Assembly: GCF_022965805.1 (NCBI RefSeq)
Contig: NC_133104.1
Coordinates: forward strand, 40,592,682-40,656,681
Length of the DNA: 64,000 bases
Reading direction: 5' to 3'
DNA from: Primulina eburnea
Lineage: Eukaryota; Streptophyta; Magnoliopsida; Lamiales; Gesneriaceae
Shown here: in pieces, positions 24,262-35,051 of the stretch
Layout of the letters: the number at the start of each line of letters is the position of its first letter
Position numbering within the stretch: position 1 is the stretch's first letter
The notes under the pieces: model-generated
The model's database searches: none
Told to the model about the DNA's origin: nothing
What the model saw: the letters and a program-made list of their open reading frames with translations, nothing else
Program-made: the position numbers and the translations under genes

Positions 24262-25189
24262 TAAACAAGCTCGTTTTCGAACTCAAGCATGCTTGCATCC
24301 ATTTAAGGGTGTGATAAATATTTTGTAGTTTTCAATCACTCTCATTTTTCTAAGTTAATCGTTGTTACACAATACTCAAAAGCCGAGCCAAGTCGACAGT
24401 AGCATGCTCGAGTTTGGCTCGTTTTGAAATTACTAAACTCGTGAATAGCTCGTTTTTCATGTTTAACGAGTCAAATCCGAGTTCATTAAACAAGCTTGTT
24501 TTCGAGCTCGAGGTGTCACTATCCTTTTATAGTTTTAAATCACTCCCATTTTACTAAGTTAATTGTTGTTGCACAATACTCAGAAGTCGAGCCAAGTCGA
24601 GAGGAGTGGGCTCGAGCTTGGCTCTTTTTTAAATTACTAAGCTCGTGAATAGCTCGAGCTCGGTTCTTTAAAAACCCGTTTATCATGTTTAATGAGTCAG
24701 ATCCGAGCTCGTTTTTGAGCTCGTTAAACAAGCTCGCTTTGGAGCTCGAGCATTCTTACATTTAAGGGGTGTGATTATATAAAATTTTCAATCACTCTCA
24801 TTTTACTAAGTTAATCGATTTCGACCAATACTCAAAGCCCAATAAGCTAGCCGAGCTTGAGCTCGAGCTCGTGAATAAGCTTACGAGCTTACGAGCCGAA
24901 TACTATTAATCTTGAGCTCGACTCGATAAAATTTTCGAGCTCGGCTCGATAACCTTAACAAACGAATTCGAACGAGCTTTTTACCGAACCGAAATCTGAG
25001 CAGCTTGCGAACGACTTGGTTCATTTGCGTTCCACTTGGCAAATGAAACTATAAAATAACACAAAGACCAACTCAAATAGAGGCATAGTGGAACACAAAT
25101 GAAAAAAGGACAAGGACAACTCAAATGAAACAAGGACAAGATTTGGGATTCCAGCACAAAATGTTCAACTTACAAAGGAGACCCTTTCT

Positions 25190-25853
25190 TTGATATTCAG
25201 CCCTTCTTCAGTTCCAGCAACTCGCAGGTACATTAGTCTGTTTTACGCAGAAAAAAACAAATATCATATATAGATAATTCTGAAACAGGAATATAGAGAT
25301 ACCAATGGATTCTTTCAAAGAATCACCACACAGACTGCATGTAGATGAAATGATATGTCCTAATCTTGTTACTAGCTAGATCAGCTAAAATTTTAATGAA
25401 TCTTACATACGAAAGCAGGGTAGAAAGAGACGTATGCCCACCAGAAACAATCGTTTAATGCCTGATAGAACATATTTTACACACTTAATTCTTTTAATAA
25501 AGTTACTGGATTATGTTGTCCTTTACTGGTTGAATTATTGGAATATAAATTTAAACGTTCTTTATTCATGTACCAAGGTTTGGAATGCAAGTCAAAACAA
25601 ATGGAAATTTTAGCAAACATAATGACTCCAACTCAGGCATTTCACATCTCCAGAGCATCGAGCAAAAATATTCCCTGTGGAAGCTCCATAATCGTTATCA
25701 GACTTCAGATTTCTTATTAAGCAATTGTTGGTGACATTCCTATGGCAAATTTTCAATCAGAGGCAGCAGGGATCAGATAAAACTTAGTAAAACGATTTAA
25801 ACTGGTCGAAATCGCACCTGAGGTTCGGCGTCCGTTTCGCCGACTTCTTCCAT
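25190..25853 (-). other. Possible truncated gene fragment (two exon-like pieces)
   Basis: A minus-strand ATG at 25853 opens MEEVGETDAEPQ and meets a GT donor (CTCAG|GTGCG) at 25818. Near 25236-25190 a second exon-like piece reads LMYLRVAGTEEGLNIKERV after an AG acceptor. The two do not join in one frame and no further exons were found. I do not recognise the protein. It could be the remains of a gene, or chance. Confidence 0.2.
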
Positions 25854-26362
25854 TGTTCCGGAAGCATTTTAAATTTTCACTAGCTTTTAAAAATATTCAA
25901 TTTTCCCTTAAAAAAAAAACATTCACTGAAAAAAAATACAAGGGTTCTCTTAATTTGCGATGTACACAAACTTTTGATCTTGATTTGTACTTTACGATTT
26001 TTATCAATAGTATGTCATATCAATATCAAGATATTAATTATTACGTCTAAAAACATATCAATATAATATAGTAAGATAATTCAAGATAACAGATTATAAA
26101 TGAAATTTGACAACACAAATACCTAAAATCGCAAAATGTAAGTATGTAAGACCGAATTACAATTTCTCTTTTAAAAATTGAGATATTTGAAGAAAATACC
26201 AATTAGTGATCACGTGACTCAATCAAAATAACAAGCCTACACATTCAATAACAATATTGTTGAAGTTTTTATATAATTTCTATATTTATATTAAATAAAT
26301 AGTATTAAATATAACAATCAGATTGAGACTGATATTCTTTTACTGACAAATTTAATCTATTT

Positions 26363-27979
26363 TCAATTAGAGCTGGGAATGACTTTCTGTCCACCTACAA
26401 TATGTTGGCTTTGAGAGTCCGTTACCAATTCAAGTGCTTGAACTAGACTATTCTCCCTAAACCTCGCAATATTCACCCTGACATTTGGTTGATCGAGATA
26501 CACTTTTTGCACTTCTTGATATCCCTTCGCGTACACGGAGCTGGAGTTAACGATCACCGCATGATATCGCCCGTATAGCTCAACGAGTGAGCTTTCTTCC
26601 GGCTCCATGCTATACGGTACGTAATGCACGCCCATGGCTGGAGCTGGATTGCCGAAACAATACGAGGACGCAGATTCCAAGCCCAGCAATTCCAGCTGCA
26701 CCATAACCCCGCCGGCAGGCAGGAATAATTCGTTCGTCAGACCAGCTCCATGTACTCCAACTAGTACACTGCACGAGTTAACGATTCTTGAAAATGTAGT
26801 CATGTTTGCGACCATTGCATCTCTCCCGATGATGACACGAAATCCCATTTCTTTAATCATGGCAACCATTTCGTCTTCATTGAGAAACCTCCTTGTTTTT
26901 GTGCGAGACAGAAGCAGTAGGGTGGGGCTTTTTATCTGGGAAATATTGGTGTTTTCCAGGTTGAATGTTTCTCTAAGAAACTGTTTGAAATCAGTCATCG
27001 TGTAGTCTCCTGGAACTTTCTTGGGATCTAGGGTCAGCACATCGTGATACGTCAGGCCAATGATCGATCCTGTAAAGCAATGAATGCTTCTATTTTCGGC
27101 TGGATTCATGACTTCGTAAGCCGACAATCTGGACAAAACCGGTCTGAATTTGTCCACGAACGAGGAATTGTAATCGTCCAGGATGATCAGAACCCGGGAT
27201 TTGAGATGGTTGGAAGTAAGGAACAAGGGGATGATCAAATCGCTGAATTCGTGGAACGTGTTTCCTATGTAGGCCGAGGAGAAGATCAGAGCTGGGACTC
27301 TGTGGTTGACTTCGCACTCCGGAACTGGATTGTGATTCCCGTGCAAGATCTTGACAGGTTTGATATGTTGAAGGAAGTTGTTTTCTTGTCTTCCATATGG
27401 CCTAACGTTGGTTTCTTGAACTTCCTGATCAGAGGGAATGTGAACTGTAATATTACTACTTCTGGTATCAATTCTTACAGGTTGACTTGCCACACAAAGT
27501 AGAGAGAATTCAGACGAATGACACGCGAACCCTTTCGTTTCAAGATTTCTTCCTTCTTCTCCTGCTCGATAAACATACACACGAATCCACAAAAACTCAA
27601 AAAAGAATTAAAATTTGTAGCACATATATAACATGAATATTTGGATCCAAGAAACTCTGTGATTAACCAACCTCTAACAAGTCTTGACAGAGGGACTTTG
27701 AACGACTCTTGATGATCATCTTCTGCTGTTATGTTGATTCCGATAATTCTACGGCTATGAAAGGCGTATTCCGACTGTATCCCTGTGGTTTCAGTCAACT
27801 TTAACAGTGAATTACATGCAAAGAAATAGAAGAGAATCACAAGAAAAACAAATCAAGAGTGTTCGATAGTTACAGGTATTGAGATTCAGATGTCCCACGT
27901 GCAAATCACTGTATATTATGAGGAGGATAGGCAATAAGATTAATGGATATAGAGCAAAACGATGTCTTCTCTTCCCCAT
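26363..27979 (-). CDS. GT61 family glycosyltransferase
   Basis: Three exons: about 27979-27874, 27798-27672 and 27564-26363. Exon 1 encodes a type II membrane anchor (MGKRRHRFALYPLILLPILL). Exon 3 carries the GT61 (DUF563) domain: VPALIFSSAYIGNTFHEFSD, LLLLSRTKTRRFLNEDE and the signature VGVHGAGLTNELFLPAGGV. Family members act in the Golgi, adding xylose or arabinose to xylan or GlcNAc to proteins; the acceptor here cannot be told. Exon 2 to exon 3 joins in phase. Exon 1 with its canonical donor (ACCT|GTAACT) does not join exon 2 in phase, so a border is wrong, a small exon is missed, or there is an indel. The ATG at 27979 is preferred because upstream frames run into an ATT microsatellite. 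Confidence 0.85.
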
Positions 27980-28029
27980 CTCCGTTATCAAGTCTTGGAA
28001 TGCATCTCTTGGAACCCGTCCATATACGC

Positions 28030-28070
<41 letters not shown>

Positions 28071-28071
28071 G
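28030..28071. repeat. (AAT)n microsatellite
   Basis: About 13 perfect AAT units, some 50 bp upstream of the GT61 start codon, so probably in its 5' leader or core promoter. Translated frames across it give runs of Tyr, Ile or Asn and are not genes. Confidence 0.9.
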
Positions 28072-29690
28072 GCACGCATTTCATGCACTAGCTATTTCTA
28101 CATTATTAATCAAGAGCAGATGTAATCGCTGCGACTCGGGTAAATCTCTATAATAATACAATAGCTAGTGGATAGTAATAGTTCGATAAATCACGTTAGA
28201 CAAGTAATATGCACAAACTCGTCTCAAAAAATATTTATAGAAAAAATCGAACTCTTAATCATTATCAAATATTCACTTTTTTCGTCAACTGAAACACTAA
28301 CGATCGAAAGTTATATATATTTATAGTTTCTAAAATAATCTCTTTTTTTTTCTTGAGAAGTGGTACGACGTTGGAATATGTATTATAGTACGTGGTCTTT
28401 AAATCTTTTAATATTTTTATATTTTTACACATGACCATGTTTGCTATATTATTCCTAAAATAACATTTTATACTAAATATTTGTTTTTTTTTTTTTTTTG
28501 AAAACACTGTTTTTTCCATTAAATTAAAAGTATCGCGTGCTTTTGCCCAAAAGTACGCCAGATTTAGTCGTAAGACTACATGTTGTATTATATTGAAATG
28601 GGTAGTCAACTTTACATATTATATTGTATTATTAATATAATAGGTTAGTTGTACTCTACTCATTATATATATATATATATAATAAAGTATTTGATTTTAG
28701 AAAAAATGTAAATTTAAATTTAATAATTTGAAAAATACACCGAAAATAAAAAGTAAATTGAATTAAAATTTGAAATCTAAATCTAAATCTACTTAAATAA
28801 AAAAATGATATATGTTTTTAATTCATTCATTGTTTTTTTTAAATAATATAACTATTAAATCAAATCTCGGATTACATGGATCTAAATCTTATATTTCTGT
28901 TCAATATCACAAAATATCTATCCTTCAATAGATGCTCTAATCTCAAAACAGATCAACTTTATTGATAGTCATAATAAAACATATAAACTCTATTAATATT
29001 TATAATAAAAAATAACATTAATCGAAGTCCTGGTAAATGTCCGGGCTTTGGCAAATGAGTTAATCTAATGTGAGACCGTCTCACGGATCATAATCTGTGA
29101 GACGGGTCAACTCTACCTATATTCACAATAAAAAATAATAATCTTAGCATAAAAAATAATATTTTTTTATGGGTGACCCAAATAAGAGACATGTCTCACA
29201 AATACGATCTGTGAGACCGTCTCACAGAAGTTTTTGTCTGGACGAATCCACTCTTGTTACGGTCAACGGCCTATATTTAGACTCTCACGTGGGGTCCACT
29301 GTAGGGTCGAAAATTTGTAGGAAAAAGTCATGGGAAAATTTTGTTTCAGTACCCATTTGACCCTTTTCTTTCCCTCAACTCCCTCCTAGTTTCCACTTTC
29401 CAAATTTACCCTCACCTATATCTTTAAATAATTGATTTTTTTTTAAATTTAATGGCCCATCATGCTTCCGTAAAATAAAATTAAATATTTTACCTCTTTG
29501 ACCGGAGTACCACCGAGTTATATCCACCGTATTTTACAGACTGCTCCTCACAGCCCAACCACGCGATCGCAACCGATGGTTACCGACGCAGATTCCTTCA
29601 GCAATACTTGGCACAACTCTAATTCGTTTCCTACCTTAGAGTGTATAATAAAATATAAAATTTTGAAAATAATACATGAGAGGGGCTGAG
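28072..29690. other. Intergenic, AT-rich, with one short-element copy
   Basis: Contains the GT61 upstream region, a short AT microsatellite (28666-28682), and at 29068-29238 a good copy of the GTGAGACGGTCTCAC element. The stretch 29240-29640 is less AT-rich but shows no ORF. The EPRV begins at about 29690. Confidence 0.5.
29068..29238 (+). repeat. Copy of GTGAGACGGTCTCAC short element
   Basis: One of the best-kept copies: left TGTGAGACCGTCTCACGGAT, right GATCTGTGAGACCGTCTCAC. The inverted ends are clear over about 20 bp. It lies in the intergenic stretch left of the EPRV. Confidence 0.75.
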
Positions 29691-30488
29691 AGCAAAAATT
29701 TCTTTTATTCAAACACAAACATTTATTTATTACATAGTAACCTCCTGTAGAGGAGGAGAAACTTGTTTAACTACTCACAGTAGCTGAACTCCCTACACAC
29801 ATAAACTTGAAAGAGAAAATATTACAAATGGTTTGAAGAAAAATGAAGAGGTTGATCGATGCCTTCATCTTTCTTCTGCTTCCTTATTTAAAGAAGGCTT
29901 CTTCGGATTTGAAACTCGGACTTCAAATCTTGATAAGCCTTTACAGCTTGCTTGGGGACCATATAGTGGTTGAGTGGTCCCTTCATGACCCGTCTTTTTC
30001 TAGATTATTAATCTAGAAATTAACTTTTCATCTTCTTTGATTTCGTTGAGAAACCAGTGTCGATGAGTATGTAGGATATCTGCGGTAATCGGATCTCCCT
30101 TTTCCTGGAATCACTGAACCAGCCATTTAAGAGCTTCTGCTTCTTTTCTTTTATAACTGATTCTCTTTTTCAAAACTTTTAGATATACTCGATACATCTT
30201 CAAGTTTTGCTTGGGTGTGATTTACTGGTTCCAGTCTTTCTTATTTATAGATAAAATTTCGGGAGCAGTTATCTTGCCTTTTCTTCATTGGATTCTTTTT
30301 AGTTTTGGTATCCAATGTTTTCTTTTCGTTTTCCACTTTTATTATTAGTGGTTAACGAGTCACCTACCACCTAATATTGGTGGTCCTTGTCCTATTTTCC
30401 ACCGATTATTGGTGGACCTTGAATTCCACTAACATGATTTTTCACATGGTGGTCCTTCTTTTCTTGGTGGGATGCTCACATGTTCCAT
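29690..30488 (-). promoter_or_regulatory. EPRV promoter and poly(A) region
   Basis: Downstream of the transactivator ORF the minus strand has a TATA-like TTTAAATAAGG (about 29883-29893), in the position of the caulimovirid full-length RNA promoter. AATAAA-type signals follow near 29705-29732. Further upstream, three GGTGG(T/A)CCTT repeats spaced about 30-40 bp lie at 30379-30460 (plus-strand reading). Assignments rest on position and short motifs. Confidence 0.5.
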
Positions 30489-31835
30489 TTAACTTTGTCG
30501 AGGAATCTTTGGCTTTCGGTTTCCTCGAGGAAAACGTGAATGTGGTCCATCCCCACTTGTACTGGTATCGGTAAAGTGTTTCCGATCAGATCTCGGCTTG
30601 AATCCTTTACCGAATTCCGGTTCCTTCTGGTTTTGGCATTCTGGACAGATGTTTTCAGACCATCTTCCTACATGTGCCATATTACAGAATTTCCGACGAG
30701 TTTCTTTACTTGCCGGTAGCTTGCTATTCCACAAAAGATTTCTCTTTTTCTCGAATAAATCTTCTGCAAAACTTTTTGTTTTTCCTGTCATGGTATTTAA
30801 CAGGAATGATCCGTTCACTGAATGATTATAAAATTTGAACGGAAACTTGACTTTGTCCATCTCAGTGAGACAGACCCATAGACCCCAAGCTCTTCTGGTA
30901 GACATATCATCATCAGAAATTGAAGCAACCAGGGGTGTTTCTTCTGTTGGAGGATCCTTGATAAATTTTTGAACATTAGTATCTGGCCTCCTTAGCTTGA
31001 TGAAGTGAAAGGCTTCGTGAGAACCTTTCCCTGCTGGTTCTGGTGCTGCACTGAAAAAGTGTAGCTCCAAAACATCTCCTCTGGACAAATAATCATTATT
31101 CGCCCAAGTTTTGTGAACAGCTTCCTGGATCCATTTTGGTAGACCTGATATCTCCGAAAAGCTGGGTGATGTAGTATAAACTGAGGCAAGAGCCCCAAAT
31201 TCATACCATGCTTTAACCTCCTTTGGATATGAATTTTGTTTCATCCATACCCTTGGATATTTCCCTGAAACATCAACCCTATTGGTAGCTGGGTTAATGC
31301 CAATTCTTGTTTTTAATTTCTCCCAATTCTGTTGGTAAACCTGAAATGGAGAAATTATACCTTCGTTATTACCAATCTTAGCTTTGCTTTTGTCAATACG
31401 AGGCCTAAGGTTGATCTCTCCCTCTTCAATCCCCGAGGTGGAGGGTTGACTTGAAGACTCAAGATAAGGATCAGGAGCCTCAATTTTTGTTTCAGCCGAC
31501 TCATCTGGTGATGATCCCGACTTAACACTTGTGCAAGGGGTATTTGAATCCCCCGCTACAGGTCTAGAGTCATGTACTCGAAAACTCTCCATTTGGGAAA
31601 CCAGTGGTTTCTCAATGCCTTGGAGGATAGGCATTTGCATTACAGACCATAACTGAGTATATGCCTGTAAACAACCTGTAATTCGATCAGAGACAATTCT
31701 CTTATCAGCTTGTTGTAGCCTTCCCGCAACTTCTGCGTTAACGGCCAACTTGTTAAACTCGGTTTGAAGCATTTCAAGGTGTTCCCTCAAATGCCTCTGC
31801 ATCTTGATAATAGCATCAATGTCAATGCTGTCCAT
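30489..31835 (-). CDS. EPRV transactivator/viroplasmin-like protein (TAV)
   Basis: Intact 448-codon ORF. An N-terminal helical region is followed by a Ser/Pro/Glu-rich linker. The conserved TAV core follows at about residues 195-330, with RVWMKQNSYPKEVKAWYEFG and GLPKWIQEAVHKTW, where an RNase H-like fold is expected. A zinc-binding-like cluster FCNMAHVGRWSENICPEC and a basic C-terminus end the protein. In caulimoviruses TAV allows reinitiation on polycistronic RNA and forms inclusion bodies. Its start overlaps the end of the polymerase frame by 14 nt. No stop or frameshift was seen. Confidence 0.8.
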   Translation of the reverse strand: MDSIDIDAIIKMQRHLREHLEMLQTEFNKLAVNAEVAGRLQQADKRIVSDRITGCLQAYTQLWSVMQMPILQGIEKPLVSQMESFRVHDSRPVAGDSNTPCTSVKSGSSPDESAETKIEAPDPYLESSSQPSTSGIEEGEINLRPRIDKSKAKIGNNEGIISPFQVYQQNWEKLKTRIGINPATNRVDVSGKYPRVWMKQNSYPKEVKAWYEFGALASVYTTSPSFSEISGLPKWIQEAVHKTWANNDYLSRGDVLELHFFSAAPEPAGKGSHEAFHFIKLRRPDTNVQKFIKDPPTEETPLVASISDDDMSTRRAWGLWVCLTEMDKVKFPFKFYNHSVNGSFLLNTMTGKTKSFAEDLFEKKRNLLWNSKLPASKETRRKFCNMAHVGRWSENICPECQNQKEPEFGKGFKPRSDRKHFTDTSTSGDGPHSRFPRGNRKPKIPRQS

Positions 31836-33857
31836 CTCTTGTTAAAAAATCTGCAAGAATATTTTCATGAGATTTAATTATCACAATATCAAAAATATAA
31901 TTCTGACATAGTGCTTGCCATCGTAATAATCTAGCTTTCTCAGGTTTAGACTCAATTCTATTCCTTAAAAAAGCTTTAACTTGTGTGTTATCAACTTTCA
32001 AAGTAAATTTCTTTGCAAGTAGAAATAATGGTCATTTTTCAAAAGCTCTCTTTACTGCATAAAATTCTTTTCGTTGATATGCCATCTTATGACTTCTGCA
32101 TCTGAGAATAACCCACTACAATATCTGCATGGTTGTTCTCCATCTGGGGTGAGCTTAGTAAGAACTGCTGCCCACCAATGATCACTGGCATCAGTATATA
32201 ACACCAGATCATCTTCATCTTGAGGAATAGCCATTTTCGGAAGATTCTTGCAAACCTCCTTTAAATGGATAAGTCCTTTTGTGTGTTCGTCTGTCCATAT
32301 AAATCTAGCATCTTTTTTCAACAATGGACTGAACACCTTCCTGTGTTTTGCTAGGTTTTTGATAAACATCCCAGCAAAATTAACAACTCCTAAGAAACTT
32401 TGAAGTTGTTTCTTGTCTTTGAGATTTTCTGGAAAATTATGCACTTTTTCCACTATGTGTTCTTGCAGAATTATTCCTGACTCATCGATTTCAATTCCGA
32501 GGAATTCAATCTTTCTTGTAGCAATGACTGCTTTCTTTTCAGATAAAACCAGTCCTTATTTCTTGCAAACATTAGAGAAAATCTCTAAATGCTTTACATG
32601 TTCATTCATATCTTTAGATGCTATTAAAACATCATCGATGTAAACAAACATAAACTTAAAATAATCTTTAAAAAGATTATCCATTTTTCTTTGAAATATC
32701 TGGGGTGAATTAGCCAATCCCATTGGTAATACTTCCCAAATATAATGTCCTTGAGGTGTGGAGAAAGCTGTGAATTTCTTGCTTTCTTCTTGCATCCGAA
32801 TCTGATAGAATCCAGACTTGCAATCAAATTTAGAGAATATCTTGGCATTGCGAATGCAACTAATCAAGTGTTCTCTACTAGGTATAAAATACCCATCAAA
32901 CTCCAGAATCTTATTAATTTCTTGATAATTAATAACTAATCTGGGTTTTCCTCGTTTAATCTCACTATGATTTCTTACCAGAAAACCTGGACTGCTGTAT
33001 GGTGACATACCTGCTTTGATCAATCCAAGGTCCAAATGTTCCTTGATTATAATCTGCATATCCCTTTGATCAATGATGTTCATTGGGATGGGTTTACAAC
33101 GGACAAATTCATACTCTTTGCCTTCCTTAATCTTAAGGCAAGCCCTGAGTTGATTTCTGTCCCACCATGCCAAGGGATCTTCATTGTAATTTTCTTTGAT
33201 CCTTTTCTTGACATCTTCCAGTGATACCTTAGATTCAAACTCTACTTCATTTGTCTGTAGAGTTATCTTAAGGAATTCTATATCTTCTGGTTGGAGTTCC
33301 TTATCTGCTCTCAACTGGAGCATTGTTTCTCCAAACCGTCTAGAATCCTTCATTTTTGGGTTCAGAAGTTTTCCTGAATCACCACGCTTGCTGCGAAACT
33401 GGATTGGCAATTTTCTGTAAAATGCCTCTCTAAGTCTCTGGACTATGATTTTGTGAGCACATGGTGTTGTGAACACTAATCTCCTAGTCTCATTTTCTTG
33501 AGTATATGACTTGAACATTTGTAGGAAATTATTTCCTAACAATATGTCAGCTCCTGTATTATGAAAATAAATTGGTGGTGTCTTTACCTTGTACCAAGGT
33601 GTTTGTCCCGCACCGCCAATCATAATTTCAGTCATCTTAATCCCTTTACATAAGATTAAGATTCTTCTGGAAAAATCTCTTCCAGCAATCTTGGATAACT
33701 CTTCTTCCAAATTATTTGGAAAGACTCCTCGTTTTGCTGTACATATTCCAGCACCTGAATCAATATATGCAGCAAAGTATTCCGCCTTATATTGTTCATA
33801 TAACATTCCTACTGGAATGTATATGGTGAATGGGCTTGTGTTCATTGGATTTTCCAC
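31822..33857 (-). pseudogene. EPRV protease-reverse transcriptase-RNase H, broken
   Basis: Domain order: aspartic protease with AAYIDSGAG and a second NTGADILLGNNF motif; RT with PRLVINYQEINK, FSKFDCKSGFYQI, VLPMGLANSPQIF and the catalytic YIDD; RNase H beginning LVLYTDASDHWW and continuing to the end. Three breaks: a stop at 32556-32558 between RT and RNase H, a one-base frameshift near 32068 in an A-rich run, and a TGA at 32032-32034. The frame otherwise reaches its terminator at 31822-31824, inside the start of the transactivator ORF. There is no integrase domain, which separates it from gypsy elements. Confidence 0.88.
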
Positions 33858-33901
33858 ATTTTATCTTCTGCCATAAACTCCATTCCATGCTCTAGACGTT
33901 T

Positions 33902-34978
33902 CTAAGGTTTGTGTTCCTCGAGAAACTCTAGTCCAAGAATCAGTCGATCTGATTCTTTCCCTGGAATTCCTTGAATATTAACCTCCAATTTTCCGATATT
34001 AATCAGTCCTTGGTAAGTTCCTATCATCGGTTGTTCCAAATAGTATATTGTATTACAAGGAAATTGATTTCTTTGCTTTGTAATGTCAAATACTATTTCT
34101 ACCTCCTTCCACCCTTCTGGGCATCTAAGCTTTCCTATTGTAGAAAAACTTTGCAGCTCCTGTTGGGTTTCTATGACAGGCCTTTTATCCCATTTATAGC
34201 TTGTAATTATATCTCTTTGAAAAGATAGTCTTCTTGATTCCAGTCTAAGACTTTGATTCCTCTGTACAATCGGTTTGTCTTGGATCTGGATATCTGTTTC
34301 CTGTATTAAAGGAAACTCGACTCTTTCTGGATAAATTGCCTGAGCAACTTTTCCAAATATCTCAGGGATTTCAATAAACTCATTTCTAATAAACAGTTCA
34401 GAATGATGTGTATTAGATAGAGCATATGAAATTTGATAGGTAATAGAGTATGGCCTATTACCTTCTTTCATCAGCCTTTTTTCCTTGAAGTTCTGATGCA
34501 ATGTCAAGGCTCGGCTGAAGTCTCGATCTGCCAGGTTGTAGGCTATCCTTGGATAGATTACTCCTACAATTTTTCCTGCACAGAGGTTTCCTGAGATTGT
34601 TCCCAGTACTGAATCTTGTAGATTCCCCATTCTTTTATCGCATATTGCAATATCAATTGGTGAATCTATCTCTTCTTTGAAAGTAGCTTTTATCATAATT
34701 TGGATTGCTCCGATATGAATCCAGGACATAGTCCTTGCTACTTCTATCTTGAGTTTTTGTAATTCCTCCTTGATTTCTTCGGAAGGAATTAACTGCATCT
34801 CCATTCTATTTCCTGTAAGTTCCATTGGGAATGCCATTTCCCTTCTAGAAACTTTATAGATTAGATGATGCTTTCTGTTTCTTAGGCCAAGACTTCCTAA
34901 GAACTTTTCTACCTGTCCTGCAGAGAAACCTTGATATCTCTGTAGACTCGGATTTTCTCTCATGATTCTTTGAACCAT
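33902..34978 (-). CDS. EPRV movement protein (30K superfamily)
   Basis: Intact ORF of 358 codons. The region around residues 25-165 (GSLGLRNRKHHLIYKVSRRE, MSWIHIGAIQIMIKATF and SPIDIAICDKRM with its Asp) matches the 30K cell-to-cell movement protein family. The C-terminal third also has an aspartic-type GLEFLEEH tail, so part of it may belong to the following protease-polymerase unit. It ends 45 nt before the polymerase ORF and starts 73 nt after the coat frame ends. Plant viruses use such proteins to pass plasmodesmata. Confidence 0.78.
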   Translation of the reverse strand: MVQRIMRENPSLQRYQGFSAGQVEKFLGSLGLRNRKHHLIYKVSRREMAFPMELTGNRMEMQLIPSEEIKEELQKLKIEVARTMSWIHIGAIQIMIKATFKEEIDSPIDIAICDKRMGNLQDSVLGTISGNLCAGKIVGVIYPRIAYNLADRDFSRALTLHQNFKEKRLMKEGNRPYSITYQISYALSNTHHSELFIRNEFIEIPEIFGKVAQAIYPERVEFPLIQETDIQIQDKPIVQRNQSLRLESRRLSFQRDIITSYKWDKRPVIETQQELQSFSTIGKLRCPEGWKEVEIVFDITKQRNQFPCNTIYYLEQPMIGTYQGLINIGKLEVNIQGIPGKESDRLILGLEFLEEHKP

Positions 34979-35051
34979 GTTATGAGATATTGTTGTCTGA
35001 CTGAAAAACCCAGACAGATCTTCATGTGTTTCGTGTCAAAACACCTCTTCT

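Larger units (their letters stand above)
22510..25020. repeat. GAGCTCG-rich repeat array interrupted by the Harbinger element
   Basis: Several related units carry GGCTCGTTTTGAAATTACTA, AGCTCGTGAATAGCTCG and GAGCTCGTTAAACAAGCTCG blocks: about 22520-22653 plus 24265-24300, about 24370-24520, about 24580-24775, and 24840-24990. The spacer TTTTCAATCACTCTCATTTT recurs between them. The first unit is split by the Harbinger insertion. The origin is probably an old non-autonomous DNA element amplified in tandem. Confidence 0.6.
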
